NCBI GenBank assembly: GCA_007750655.1
Contig: CP036290.1
Coordinates: 1,612,001-1,676,000, forward strand
Length of the DNA stretch: 64,000 nt
DNA from: Rohdeia mirabilis
GTDB taxonomy: Bacteria > Planctomycetota > UBA1135 > GCA-002686595
Direction: 5' to 3'
The position numbers and the translations under genes were made by a program. The notes beneath the pieces were generated by a model. It was not told the origin of the DNA and did not search any database. It worked only from the letters and a program-made list of their open reading frames with translations. Shown in pieces: positions 1 to 8,875 of this stretch. Numbering within the stretch: position 1 is the stretch's first letter; each line of letters opens with the position of its first letter.

Positions 1-1111
1 TGAGGCGGATCCATCCGCGCGAGCCGTGGCACGAAAGTCCCAGGAACGCGCGTGAGTGCGGGTAACCGGCGACTGCACCGCGCCAGAGCGTGGTGTCGAG
101 CTCGAGCTCGCCGACGGTCGTCGGAGCACCGTCGATCGTCAGCACCGCGGCGTCCGTCAGCGCGGAAGGGACCGGTTCGAGCTCGAGCGTGAGCGACTGT
201 TCGCTCGCTGCGCCACGTGCCGGCCACGGAACGTCGGTCAGCGTGAGTTGCGGCGCGGCCTTCAAGGCCGACAGCGCGTCGACGTCGGGTACCAGCGCAC
301 CGGGTGCGGCGAGGTCCGCCGACGTCCGCAGGTACGGCCAGGGGCGCACGGTGGGTGCGTTCGCCACCGGCAGCGACGCGGGCAGCGGTGCCGGGAGCGG
401 CGTCCCGTTGACCTCGACGAGTTCGATCTGGAAGTCACCCGCGTCCCCGTTCAGGACCGGCGGCTCCCACTTGAAGGCGTTCGCTCCCAGGTTCTCGATG
501 CTGATGCGCACGGCGGACGAGCTGCCGCCGAGGGGCGTGTTCGCGATGGTGACGAGTTGGTTGTTGGCGAGCACGCCGCCCGACGCGTCGGTGGCGAACG
601 CGAACGCGCCCGTCTTGGGCTCGTCGTCGGCGATCTCGACCGTCAGCACGGTCGGTCCCGCGAGCGCGGCGCCCCCCGTGGCTCCCTCGATGCGCAGTCG
701 CACGCTCTCCGGCGGCTCGACGTCGGAGTCGTCGAGGATGTCGAGGACGACCGAGAGCTGGTCACCGTCGACGGCTCCGATCGGGAACTCGAGCCGCTGC
801 GGCGGGAAGGCCGTGTAGTCGACGCCCGAAGTGGCGCTGCCGACCCCCTCGTCGCTGACCAGGATCGATACGGCCTCGGTCAAGGGTCCGAGGCTCGAGT
901 TCAGCGCGACGCTCAGCGTCTGTGGACCTCCGTCCTCGGCGAAGTTGAGGTTGCTGATCGAGAACGAGACCGAGAGCGGCGGAGCTTCGCCACCACCGCC
1001 GCCACCGCCACACCCAGAGGCGAGCGCCGACACGAGTCCGGCGGCGGCGAGCGCGCCGAACGAGAGGAGGGATCCGGGCGCGTGCGCGCGTCGCGGTGCA
1101 GTTCGAACCAT
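1..1111 (-). CDS. Calx-beta domain lipoprotein, C-terminal part off the window
   Basis: The minus-strand reading frame starts at ATG 1111 and runs off the left edge without a stop, giving about 370 residues. The N-terminus has an Arg-rich start, a hydrophobic stretch (residues 14-31) and a lipobox-like ASGC with Cys34, followed by seven glycines, so export as a lipoprotein is likely. Residues ~50-165 carry a Calx-beta-like pattern (GVDYTAFPPQ ... VVLDILDDSDVEPPE ... VEIADDE), a Ca-binding beta-sandwich common in large secreted proteins. The last visible part (ELDTTLWRGAVAGYPHSRAFLG) resembles the propeptide of secreted M12-type metallopeptidases; that is only inference, because the catalytic part would lie outside the window. 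The gene is divergent from the gene at 1495. Confidence 0.8.
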   Translation of the reverse strand, partial: MVRTAPRRAHAPGSLLSFGALAAAGLVSALASGCGGGGGGGEAPPLSVSFSISNLNFAEDGGPQTLSVALNSSLGPLTEAVSILVSDEGVGSATSGVDYTAFPPQRLEFPIGAVDGDQLSVVLDILDDSDVEPPESVRLRIEGATGGAALAGPTVLTVEIADDEPKTGAFAFATDASGGVLANNQLVTIANTPLGGSSSAVRISIENLGANAFKWEPPVLNGDAGDFQIELVEVNGTPLPAPLPASLPVANAPTVRPWPYLRTSADLAAPGALVPDVDALSALKAAPQLTLTDVPWPARGAASEQSLTLELEPVPSALTDAAVLTIDGAPTTVGELELDTTLWRGAVAGYPHSRAFLGLSCHGSRGWIRL

Positions 1112-1494
1112 GGTCGTCTCGAGAGGTGGGCCGTCGACGCGCCCGGCAGGTGGATCGCGTGACGCATCCGGCGCTGGCGACTGTAGTCCGCGACCTTCGA
1201 GGGGTCGCGGGCACTTCTGGCAGTCCATCGGTCGCGCGACCACGGACGGGCCACCCGAATCGGCGCGGCGTCCCGCGGGTGGACGTGAGGTCGCCCCGGC
1301 CGCTCTGCCGTTGGGCGGTCGTGTAGCGCCCGGCACGGGATCGGCGGTCCCTGGCTGCCCAGGGCCGCCCTCCACCGGTCCCAGGACGGGGCTCCGGCGC
1401 CGCGCTTTCCGGGCCCCTGGTCTCAGGTCTCTCGGCGGGGGTGGCCGATCGGGTCGGTGGAGCAACCTGCCCGTTTCCCTCGGGCGTACGAACC
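1112..1494. other. Divergent intergenic region, nothing recognised
   Basis: These 383 bases lie between two divergently read genes and should hold both promoters. I see no protein-like reading frame, no RNA gene and no clear -35/-10 pair. Confidence 0.5.
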
Positions 1495-2037
1495 GTGACC
1501 CAGCACAAGCGCACCAAACGCCTCATCAAGTCGGGCCTCCAGCTCAAGCTGATCCTGACCTTCGTCGGCCTCGCCTGCGTGGCGTCGCTCTTCGAAGTCA
1601 TCCTCCTCAACCGGGCCGTGACGTTCGTCGCGACGCAGATGCCGCGCGACGGGGGCATCCTGCTCTCCGAGCTGCCGGGTGTGCTGCGCACGTCCGTGTT
1701 GCTGTGCCTCGGAGTGCTCGTTCCGGTCACGATCGGCGTCGGTCTCGTCCTGACGCACCGCATCGCAGGTCCGATCTACCGCTTCGAGCTCTACCTGCGC
1801 AGCATCGTCGACGGCGAGCAGGTCGGCCGCTGCAAGGTGCGCGAGGGCGACGAACTCCAGGACTTCTGCGAGCTGCTCAACGACGCCGTCTTCACCCTCC
1901 ACGGCGAGACGCGCGAGGCACGCGAAGAGGTCGAGCGCCTGCGGGCGACACTCGCGAAGCACGGCATCGACGCCGACGCGGTGGACGACTCGGAAGCGTC
2001 GGGCGACGACGTCGCGCCGCTGCGCCGCGTGGCCTGA
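1495..2037 (+). CDS. Small two-helix membrane protein with HAMP-like linker
   Basis: 180 residues from GTG 1495; an in-frame GTG at 1441 would add 18 residues with no membrane or signal character, so the later start is preferred. Two hydrophobic segments (about residues 18-40 and 66-88) flank a short periplasmic loop. The segment after the second helix (HRIAGPIYRFELYLRSI) matches the start of a HAMP linker as found behind the membrane helix of receptors, followed by a charged, probably coiled-coil region (ETREAREEVERLRATL). There is no kinase, methyl-accepting or cyclase domain, so it is a stand-alone TM-TM-HAMP protein that may signal by dimer contact with a partner not encoded next door. 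Function unknown. It is convergent with orn. Confidence 0.75.
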   Translation: MTQHKRTKRLIKSGLQLKLILTFVGLACVASLFEVILLNRAVTFVATQMPRDGGILLSELPGVLRTSVLLCLGVLVPVTIGVGLVLTHRIAGPIYRFELYLRSIVDGEQVGRCKVREGDELQDFCELLNDAVFTLHGETREAREEVERLRATLAKHGIDADAVDDSEASGDDVAPLRRVA

Positions 2038-2055
2038 GCGACCGCTCGGCCTCGA

Positions 2056-2607
2056 CTACGGCCGCCCGAAGAGCGCGCTGCGGTAGTAGCGCAACTCTTC
2101 GATCGACTCCTTGATGTCCTCGAGGGCGCGGTGGAGTTCGCGCTTGCGGGGCACGTGCTCCATGACCTCGGGCCGCCAGCGGTAGGCCAGCTCCTTCACG
2201 GTCGAGACGTCCACGATCCGGTAGTGCAGGTAGCCCTCGAGACGGGGCATGTAGCGGCCGAGGAAACGGCGGTCCTGCCAGATCGAGTTGCCCGCGAGCG
2301 GAGCCGTACGCGCCTCGCAGTGTTCGCGCACGAACGCCAGCACCTGCTCCTCCGCGTCGGCCTCGCTGATGGTGGAGGCCCGCACCCGTTCGGTGAGTCC
2401 GGAGGCGCCGTGGTGGTCGGTGTTCCAGCCGTCCATCGCCGCGAGGAGCTCGTCCGGCTGATGGACGACGAGCTCGGGGCCCTCGGCGATGATCTCGAGG
2501 TCGGAGTCCGTGACGATGACGGCGATCTCGAGGATCCTCTCGACCTCGGGATCGAGGCCGCTCATCTCGAGGTCCATCCAGACGATGGGATGCTTGGCGA
2601 CGGGCAT
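2056..2607 (-). CDS. orn: Oligoribonuclease
   Basis: 183 residues, the usual length for Orn, a DEDDh 3'-5' exoribonuclease that degrades 2-5-nucleotide RNAs and linear dinucleotides left by other RNases and by c-di-GMP turnover, in the cytoplasm. The catalytic set is visible: Asp12 and Glu14 in WMDLEMSGLD, Asp112 in GNSIWQDRRF, and His159/Asp164 in HRALEDIKES. The family signature NTDHHGASGL is at residues 62-71. The ATG at 2607 is chosen because the protein then begins MPVAKHPIVWMDLE like known Orn proteins; an open extension to 2844 is low-complexity. It ends 18 bases from the stop of the convergent gene at 2037. Confidence 0.95.
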   Translation of the reverse strand: MPVAKHPIVWMDLEMSGLDPEVERILEIAVIVTDSDLEIIAEGPELVVHQPDELLAAMDGWNTDHHGASGLTERVRASTISEADAEEQVLAFVREHCEARTAPLAGNSIWQDRRFLGRYMPRLEGYLHYRIVDVSTVKELAYRWRPEVMEHVPRKRELHRALEDIKESIEELRYYRSALFGRP

Positions 2608-2724
2608 GGCGAGCGATTCTAGGGGACCGGGGCGTCCGTGACGATCACGTGGAGGCGTCGCGCCCCCTCGTGGGATCGGCACCGCACCGCTAGCATTCGG
2701 CCGGTCCATGTCCGGACCGCCGCC

Positions 2725-2730
2725 AAGGAG
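2725..2730 (+). promoter_or_regulatory. Ribosome binding site deciding a GTG start
   Basis: AAGGAG lies 7 bases before GTG 2738, ideal spacing. An upstream in-frame ATG at 2708 has no such site, so this motif sets the start of the downstream gene. Confidence 0.75.
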
Positions 2731-2737
2731 ACCTGAC

Positions 2738-4252
2738 GTGATCGACCACCGCTTGCTGCTCTGCTCCGTCCTCGCCGTCGCGGCCGTCGCGACTCCCTCG
2801 AGCGCGGTGACGGCGCCGTTGCCCCCAGAGCGTCCGGTCCTCACTCGGCTCGCCGCCGACGCGATCGTCTGGGACGGGACCTACGACGAAGCCGTCGAGC
2901 GCGCGCGCTCCGAGTCGAAGGTTCTCATGGTCGCGGTACACCTGGTCGGAGAGCCGGCCAGCGCGAAGATGCTGAAGGACGTCTACACGGACGACCGCGT
3001 CGTCGAACTGTCCGCGTCGACCGTGAACCTCGGCACCAGCAACGCCTACCAGGGCGACGACGAAGCGTACCTCGAGTACTTCGGGGCACCGTCGCGCGAG
3101 GCGGCGCGGAAGACCGACATCGCGGTGCGCGAACAGGTCCTGAAACCGGACGCCGACGGTTTCGTCATCGCGCCCCAGCACGTCTTCCTCGGCCCCGACG
3201 GTGCCGTGCTCCTGTCTGTGCCCTACGCCATCACCGCGGCGGAACTGGAGTGGTGCCTGGTCGAGTCCCTGCACCGCGTCGACCCCGAGTCGAAGGTGAA
3301 GTTCGGCAGCCGCGCCCGCGCACCGCGCCGACTCGTGTTGGACGGCGTCCACGACGGTGGTGGGGGACCCGCCCCGGTCGCTCCGCCCGATGCGGCCGAG
3401 CTGAAGAAGCTCCTCCACGAGCTGGACGATCTCGAGGGCGGCGAGTTGATGACGGCTCTCGGTCGCCTCGCCGCTTCCGACGACCGCAGAGCCGTGAAGG
3501 AGGTCGAGAAGCACCTGCGCAACGCGCGTCCGCAGGGTGAGGGCGTCAACAAGCGCAAGCTCCTGCGTGTGATCGGCGAGGTGTCGCCCGAGGAGTACTG
3601 GGAGATGGTTTCCGACGAACTCGCGCACAAAGTGCTCGAGGTGCGCAACGAAGCGGCGGTCGCTCTCGAGCAGTTGGGCGCGGCGAAGGCCGAGTCGCAG
3701 TTGATCAAGTCGCTCGGTCGCGAGAAGGAGCCGCGCGTCCGCAAGAACATCGCGCGCGCTCTCGGCGCGAGTGGGTACGACTCCGCGAAGGCCCTGCGCG
3801 AACTCGCCCGCGTCGCGAAGAAGGACGACGACAGTCTCGTGCGCGTCAACGCCATCCTGGCGATCGGTCGCTCGACGCCGAACGACGACGGGCGCGAGTT
3901 GCTGGCCGAGACGCTCGCCGAGGGCGACGAACGCGAACAGGCCGCGGCTCTGATCGCGATGGTTTGGTCGCGCGATCCCTTCTGGAGGGAGTTGCTGCCG
4001 CAGCTCCTGCTCGAGGAACCGTTCGACGAGGAGCTGACGGGTCCGCTCGACGCCGACGTCCTCGCAGCGCTACGGACGGCGGCGCGGGCGCTCACCGGGC
4101 GTGCGGCCACGGCGTGGACCACCGCGCTCGACGTCTCGGCCGGCGGTTCGATCGAGGCTCTCGCGCCGCACGTCACCGACATCGGGGGCGACACGGTTCC
4201 ACGCCGTCGGTTGTTCGCCTCGGCGACGGCGGACGCGCCGAGCGGCGACTAG
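2738..4252 (+). CDS. Exported thioredoxin-fold plus HEAT-repeat protein
   Basis: 504 residues from GTG 2738, which has a good AAGGAG site; the protein then opens with a classic signal peptide (VIDHRLLLCSVLAVAAVA). Residues ~40-165 look like the thioredoxin-fold domain common in planctomycete exported proteins (DAIVWDGTYDEAVERARSE, then IAPQHVFLGPDGAVLL), but the position where CxxC would sit reads VGEPASAKM, so no redox Cys pair is present. Residues ~220-440 form HEAT-like helical repeats (RRAVKEVEKHLRN; VLEVRNEAAVALEQLGA; PRVRKNIARALGA; LVRVNAILAIGRS), probably a protein-binding solenoid. The combination suggests a periplasmic scaffold or binding protein rather than an oxidoreductase. Specific role unknown. 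Confidence 0.8.
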   Translation: MIDHRLLLCSVLAVAAVATPSSAVTAPLPPERPVLTRLAADAIVWDGTYDEAVERARSESKVLMVAVHLVGEPASAKMLKDVYTDDRVVELSASTVNLGTSNAYQGDDEAYLEYFGAPSREAARKTDIAVREQVLKPDADGFVIAPQHVFLGPDGAVLLSVPYAITAAELEWCLVESLHRVDPESKVKFGSRARAPRRLVLDGVHDGGGGPAPVAPPDAAELKKLLHELDDLEGGELMTALGRLAASDDRRAVKEVEKHLRNARPQGEGVNKRKLLRVIGEVSPEEYWEMVSDELAHKVLEVRNEAAVALEQLGAAKAESQLIKSLGREKEPRVRKNIARALGASGYDSAKALRELARVAKKDDDSLVRVNAILAIGRSTPNDDGRELLAETLAEGDEREQAAALIAMVWSRDPFWRELLPQLLLEEPFDEELTGPLDADVLAALRTAARALTGRAATAWTTALDVSAGGSIEALAPHVTDIGGDTVPRRRLFASATADAPSGD

Positions 4253-5084
4253 GGGGCGACCCGATCCGGCACTCGGCGCCGGGGGCGAAACTCCCGGGAT
4301 CGGGCCCCAATCGGGTGATTCGCGTCACGCGGGCGCGCGCGCTCCGACCGAACGGAGTTGGCTCGTGCGACGTTGAGCGGTCGCATTCGGGCGCTTGAAG
4401 GGTGCTTGGTCGTCAACTGGCGAACGTGCGCGCGTGTCGGACGGCGCCCTTCGGACCGTGGCGGACGGTGTCGAGGGATCGGCCGCGACCCGGGCGACGG
4501 GCGTGGACGACCGCTCGACGCGGATGACCGATTGTTCACTCTTCGAGCGGCGGAGAGAGTGTGCCCCACGGATCGCGTGGGTGCTACACACTGAATGCAC
4601 TCGCGAAGGCACCTTCGCCAGCCTGCCATGGTTCGTACCGCCCCCCTCGTGGTGGGTTCGGTCCCGAGCACGGATCTCGACCCCACCAGTCGGCCCTTGC
4701 GCGCTTCGTTCGCGAAGCGCGGGGGTGGAGATCGTGCTCCGCGCGCTCGCACGCGCGCGTCGACCTGTGCGCGATCGATCGCGCGCACCGAAAGGTGGGA
4801 CGAACGGTGGGACGAACGTGAACGCGACGGCGCTCGCTGGAACGACGCGGAACCTGCGTCGCGGCGAACGTCGTCACTTCGGCCCGCGCCCACATGAGAA
4901 CGGCGCTCCGGACTTCTGGGCACGCGCGCAGCGTGGTGAGAGCTGGGGGGCTCGATCCGTCCGCTGTGTGCCCTCTGCCCGGAGCACCCAGGGAGGGCCG
5001 GTCTGGCAGGGCCGGTCCTCCCGTCTTTCGTTCTCGAGTTCGCGGGCAGATCGCGCGCGCGCCCAAGGTGGCGACCCGCCGTGC
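4253..5084. other. Long non-coding region rich in hairpins
   Basis: About 830 bases without a believable protein: all long open frames here are Arg/Ser/Pro-rich and resemble no family. From about 4560 onward there is a series of local inverted repeats: CCCACG-gatcg-CGTGGG (4565-4581), GCGAAG-gcac-CTTCGC (4603-4618), GCGCTTCG-ttcg-CGAAGCGC (4701-4720, perfect 8-bp stem closed by a TTCG loop), GTGCGCG...CGCGCAC (4767-4788), then a 13-bp terminator-like stem at 4991-5022. A 12-base direct repeat GGTGGGACGAAC occurs twice at 4794-4817. The arrangement suits a structured RNA of roughly 450 nt read on the plus strand. Conserved cores of RNase P RNA, tmRNA and SRP RNA were looked for by eye and not found. 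Confidence 0.4.
4991..5022 (+). terminator. Rho-independent terminator-like hairpin
   Basis: GGGAGGGCCGGTC (4991-5003), loop TGGCAG, GGCCGGTCCTCCC (5010-5022): 13 paired positions including two G-U pairs, followed by the T-rich GTCTTTCGTTCTC. The T-rich side points to the plus strand, where no protein gene ends nearby. It could also act as a 3' boundary for the convergent GST-like gene that stops at 5085. Confidence 0.6.
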
Positions 5085-5726
5085 CTAGCGGTCGAACTCG
5101 TGGAGTCGAGCGGCCCAGGCGCGCGTGCGTTCGCGGTCCGGGCCGAGCGCGAGGTGTTCGGCGAAGAAGCGTTGGATCGAACCTTCGGGCCAGTCGTTGG
5201 CGGTCAGTCGGCCGTACTGCACGAACGGCGCGCAGGTCACGTCCGCGGCCGTGATCGTGTCGCCGACCAACGTGTCGGCCTCGGACAGGCGCTCCTCGAT
5301 CTCGGCCGTCGCCGCGTGCAGAGCTGCGCTCGCCGCGGCGCACTCGCTCGCATCCACCGACGGTGCGAAGAACTGGCCGAAGATGCGCCCGATGCAGGGC
5401 TGGATCTCGGTGCGGACGCGCAGCTCGGCTCGCTCGATCGCACCCATCGTCTGGCGATCGGCGCTGAAGAGCCGCGGCGTGTCGGGGAAGTTGGCGTCGA
5501 GGTAGCGCAGGATCGCACCGGAGTCGAAGAGCCGCACGGTGACGCCCTCGCCGAGCGTGTGCTCGATCGCGGGGGTGAGCGGCTGGCCCGTCGCTTCCAG
5601 GATCGGCGCGCGGTCGGCGGGATCCACCGGGACGCGCTCGTAGGCGATGCCCTTGTAGCCCAGGGCCAACCGGACCTTCACGTTGTTGGGGGAGGGGGCG
5701 AGGTCGAAGAGTCGCAGGCGTGTCAT
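5085..5726 (-). CDS. Glutathione S-transferase family protein
   Basis: 213 residues. The N-terminal half is a GST thioredoxin-like domain (MTRLRLFDLAPSPNNVKVRLALGYKGIAYE) with a glutathione-binding-type segment (VRLFDSGAILRYLD, residues ~64-77). The C-terminal all-helical GST domain follows (RAELRVRTEIQPCIGR ... EIEERLSEADTLVGDTITAADVTCAPFVQYG), including the typical D-x-x-x-A-D motif near residue 160. The likely role is cytosolic glutathione- or thiol-dependent conjugation or isomerisation; the substrate cannot be read from sequence, and whether this organism makes glutathione is not shown here. It is convergent with the non-coding region at 4253-5084. Confidence 0.85.
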   Translation of the reverse strand: MTRLRLFDLAPSPNNVKVRLALGYKGIAYERVPVDPADRAPILEATGQPLTPAIEHTLGEGVTVRLFDSGAILRYLDANFPDTPRLFSADRQTMGAIERAELRVRTEIQPCIGRIFGQFFAPSVDASECAAASAALHAATAEIEERLSEADTLVGDTITAADVTCAPFVQYGRLTANDWPEGSIQRFFAEHLALGPDRERTRAWAARLHEFDR

Positions 5727-5938
5727 GTCGAGGGCGGGTGTGGTTGGACGAGCGTGGGCGGTCGCGACGGATCGAGGGGGGCGAGCGCTGGACGAGGCGG
5801 GTCATTGAACAGCGCCGGCGCTCCGCGAGCGAGTGTCCCGCACTTCCGCCGGCGCCTTCCCGGGTGGCTGCGCTTGCAACCCGGCCGCCGAAGGTTTCCT
5901 CTGTCGCGGCCCGCGTTCCCCCGGCCCGCCACTTCTTC

Positions 5939-6991
5939 ATGTCCTTCGAGTTCCCCTGCTTCGACCCGGTCGCTCTCGACCTGCCCGGCCAACTCGACGT
6001 TCGCTGGTACGGACTGACCTACGTGGCGGGCTTCCTGTGCGCCCAGGTGGTGCTCACGCGGCTCGCGCGCCGGCGTTTCCTGCCGCTCGACGTTCCCGCG
6101 GCGGCCGACCTCCTGTTCTGGTCGATCATCGGCGTGCTCGTCGGTGGCCGCGTGGGCTACGCGATCTTCTACGACCGGGCGCTGATCGACCCGATCCGCA
6201 TCTTCCAGTTCTGGAAGGGAGGGATGTCGTTCCACGGTGGACTGCTCGGCGCGTTCCTCGCTCTCGTGCTGTTCGCGCGCAAGCACCAGGTGTCGTGGCG
6301 GCGCGTGGGAGACGCGGCGGTACTCGCGGTGACGCCGGGCATCTTCTTCGTGCGCTGTGCGAACTTCGTGAACGGCGAGCTGTTCGGCCGCGAGACCGAG
6401 CCCACGACGTTCGGCGCCATGCGCTTCCCGACCGATCCCGTGGCCCAGGCGAACCTCGGACTGGCGGGGATCGACGACAACCGCACGCGCGAACTGGCGC
6501 TGCAGTACGCCTGCGGTCACCGCGACTGGGAGTCGATCGCGCCGGACCTGGCTCCGTCGACGACGGACGCCGCCGGCCGCGTGGTGGCGCTCGACTGGGA
6601 GGCGCTGCGCCCGAACCTGGACTGGGAGCGCGTGCGCGAGCTGGTGCCCTACCGCCATCCGTCGCAGCTCTACGAAGGACTCGCGGAAGGCCTGTTGCTC
6701 GGGCTCGTCCTGTTCGCCCTACTGTGGCTGACCCGTCGGCGCCCGCTGGGAGCCGGTGCCTACGGCGGCGTGTTCTTCATCGGCTACGGCATCGCGCGCA
6801 GCGTCCTCGAGCTGGTGCGCCAGCCCGACTCGCAGTTCGTGTCCGCGGCGAATCCCGACGGCACGGTGTTCCTCGGACTGACGATGGGGCAGACGCTCTC
6901 GTCGCTGATGGTCCTGTTCGGGCTCTATCTCGTGTTCAGCGCGAAGCGCGCAGCCGCCCCGACCGAGTCCAGCCCGTCGCAGGCCGGCTGA
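5939..6991 (+). CDS. lgt: Phosphatidylglycerol-prolipoprotein diacylglyceryl transferase
   Basis: 350 residues. Lgt moves the diacylglyceryl group of phosphatidylglycerol onto the lipobox Cys of prolipoproteins in the inner membrane, the first step of lipoprotein maturation, and the window encodes several likely clients. Signature segments are present: VRWYGLTYVAGFL near the N-terminus, GGRVGYAIFYD, the essential HGG motif in GGMSFHGGLLG, then RCANFVNGELFG and RHPSQLYEGLAEG. Seven or so membrane helices are visible. The protein is longer than the E. coli enzyme (291) because of an insertion at about residues 165-220 (between RFPTDPVAQ and the RHPSQLYE motif). The ATG at 5939 is chosen as the first ATG ahead of the conserved domain. 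Confidence 0.93.
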   Translation: MSFEFPCFDPVALDLPGQLDVRWYGLTYVAGFLCAQVVLTRLARRRFLPLDVPAAADLLFWSIIGVLVGGRVGYAIFYDRALIDPIRIFQFWKGGMSFHGGLLGAFLALVLFARKHQVSWRRVGDAAVLAVTPGIFFVRCANFVNGELFGRETEPTTFGAMRFPTDPVAQANLGLAGIDDNRTRELALQYACGHRDWESIAPDLAPSTTDAAGRVVALDWEALRPNLDWERVRELVPYRHPSQLYEGLAEGLLLGLVLFALLWLTRRRPLGAGAYGGVFFIGYGIARSVLELVRQPDSQFVSAANPDGTVFLGLTMGQTLSSLMVLFGLYLVFSAKRAAAPTESSPSQAG

Positions 6992-7046
6992 GCGGCCCAG
7001 CGGCCCAGCGGCCCAGCGGCCCAGCGGCTGAGCGGCGGAGCGGCGG
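6991..7046 (+). repeat. Short tandem repeat, 7 units of 8 bp
   Basis: AGCGGCCC repeated four times, followed by AGCGGCTG and AGCGGCGG twice, starting on the last base of the lgt stop codon. Confidence 0.85.
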
Positions 7047-7085
7047 ACCGACCCGACGGGGTCGGGGCCGGGCTCGGGGGGCTGG

Positions 7086-7127
7086 GCGCGGGGCCGTCGG
7101 CGCGGGGCCGTCGGCGCGGAGCCGTCG
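7086..7127 (+). repeat. Tandem repeat, 3 units of 14 bp
   Basis: GCGCGGGGCCGTCG occurs twice and then once with one change, in the 245-base gap between lgt and the next gene. Confidence 0.8.
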
Positions 7128-7236
7128 GCGTGGGTTCGCGTGATCGGTTCAAGAGCGGTTCGAGGGCGGCCCGATCCAGGACGGGTCGCGTTCCGCGCGC
7201 GGCTTCCTCCGATCGCCCCGGATCGCCCCCAGCCCG

Positions 7237-8841
7237 ATGACCAGTTCACACCCCCGAACCTCTCGCCCGACCCAGCTCGAAGGGATCGAGACCGTCCACG
7301 TCCTCGTCACCGGCGGCGCCCCGTTGGTGCAGCGCGGCGGTGGCGTCGGACGCGCCGTGGCCGCCCTCGATCCGGCCGGCGCTTGCCGAGCACTCGCCGC
7401 GCTGCCGGACGCGGACGCCGACACGACGATCCAGGGCCGCGCCGTGGACGAACTCGCGGACTGGCTCTGCGAACACGGCGTCAGCGAGATCCTCCTCCAC
7501 GCCTCGGGCGAGGTCGAGATCGTCTCGCTCGACGGTGGCGACGACTTCGCGATCGACGCGGTCACGGGCCGGGCGAACGCGTGCCCCCTGGTCATGGTCG
7601 TCGATGCGGGGAACCGCCCCGAGCGCGACGCCGAGTCGGGCGGTGCACTGCTCGAACTGCGTCGCGAGCGCGTGCGTTCCGGCGAGTTCTCGGCCCTCGC
7701 GCTGGATGCTTGGATGCTCGCCGACATGGACATCTACGTGCCCTGTCACCCCGACCTGCTGAAGCGCGAGTTCTGGCCGCGCTTCCAGAAGTCCACCGGA
7801 CCGAACGGCGAGTCGTCGGCCGCGTTCGAGTTCTTCACGACCATCGAGGCCGCGGCCCGGCGCGCGGGACCCGGTGCGCGCGTGATGGCGATGGGCGGGC
7901 GCGAAGCACTGCGCTGGGCCTACGCCACTCCGTTGACCCTCGACTCGGTCGTCGTCGATCCCGACAGCGACGAGCCCATCGTGATGGGGCGTCAGCGCGT
8001 GCTCGCGGCGCTCTTCCCGGCCGTCCTACCGTTCAACGGCGTCGAGTCCCTGCCGGGGTTCGATGCCGGTCAACTGACGTCGTTCCTGCCGTTCGAGTCG
8101 GACCTGTCGCTCGTCACCGGGACGCTCCTGCGCGGCTGGCGCGAGTTCATGGGTCCCAACGGACCGACCGGCGACGACACGAAGCCGTTCGCGTTCACGG
8201 GAAACGCGAGCTTCATCGAGGCGCTCGCGTCCAAGGGCCACGATCTGAAGAACGCGATCACCCGTACCGAGACCCCGCCCTTCGAACGTTGGCTCGCGCT
8301 GGGCTGTGCGAGCGGCGGCGTGGTCCTCGACCCGACGCGTCCGGCGCCGCTCGTGCTGGACCCTGTGCGCCTCTTCCTCCTTTCGCTGTGGGCCGATCGT
8401 GACGGGTCACTCGACGCCGAGTCCTTCGTCGATGGACTCGCGCGCTCCATCGCGAGCGGTGCGCTCACCGAGCCCTGGATCGCAGCGGTCGCCGCGCAGT
8501 GGCCGACGTGGGTCGTGGGCGAGAGCCAGGACCGTTCCATCGCGACCGAGACCCGGCCGTGGATCGCGACCGCGGAGGGCAATCTCGCCCTGTTCGCGAG
8601 CGAGCAGCGACTCGAACGGTTCGTCGCCGCGGAGCGCGAACACGGGCGACTGCGCGGACCGTGGCGCCCGCGGACCTTCGTCCAGTCGGTCGAATCGGAC
8701 CTGTTCGACCTGGCGCGCACCGAGTACCACGGCTGTGCGATCGATCCCGCCGGAGTCGACGTGCGTCTAAAGGGTGCGCGCCTGGATCGGGCGACGAAGG
8801 CGCTGCACGACCTGCTGCGTCCGCGTCACATGCGCGACTGA
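7237..8841 (+). CDS. Hypothetical 534-residue protein
   Basis: Not recognised with certainty. ATG 7237 follows a repeat-rich spacer. The protein has no signal peptide or membrane helix and is acidic with balanced composition, so it is probably cytosolic. One segment near residues 460-485 (PWIATAEGNLALFASEQRLERFV) resembles the SseB N-terminal fold, where a value is compared with a supplied number, and a similar pattern may exist near residue 140 (SALALDAWMLADMDIYVPCHPDLLKREF). This would make it a distant SseB-like double-domain protein, which is inference. It lies between lgt and a pilin-like gene on the other strand; no operon partner. Confidence 0.7.
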   Translation: MTSSHPRTSRPTQLEGIETVHVLVTGGAPLVQRGGGVGRAVAALDPAGACRALAALPDADADTTIQGRAVDELADWLCEHGVSEILLHASGEVEIVSLDGGDDFAIDAVTGRANACPLVMVVDAGNRPERDAESGGALLELRRERVRSGEFSALALDAWMLADMDIYVPCHPDLLKREFWPRFQKSTGPNGESSAAFEFFTTIEAAARRAGPGARVMAMGGREALRWAYATPLTLDSVVVDPDSDEPIVMGRQRVLAALFPAVLPFNGVESLPGFDAGQLTSFLPFESDLSLVTGTLLRGWREFMGPNGPTGDDTKPFAFTGNASFIEALASKGHDLKNAITRTETPPFERWLALGCASGGVVLDPTRPAPLVLDPVRLFLLSLWADRDGSLDAESFVDGLARSIASGALTEPWIAAVAAQWPTWVVGESQDRSIATETRPWIATAEGNLALFASEQRLERFVAAEREHGRLRGPWRPRTFVQSVESDLFDLARTEYHGCAIDPAGVDVRLKGARLDRATKALHDLLRPRHMRD

Positions 8842-8875
8842 GCGCGCCGGTGCGGCCGCGATCGACGCGGCGTGC

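Noticed and set aside
4560..5022. RNase P RNA, tmRNA or SRP RNA in the hairpin-rich gap
   Set aside because: The conserved cores of each RNA (such as GAGGAAAGTC for RNase P, a tRNA-like 3' end for tmRNA, and the GGAAG-type SRP loop) were not seen on either strand.
6991..7127. Possible CRISPR or attachment-site repeats
   Set aside because: Units of 8 and 14 bp are directly adjacent with no spacers. These are plain tandem repeats.
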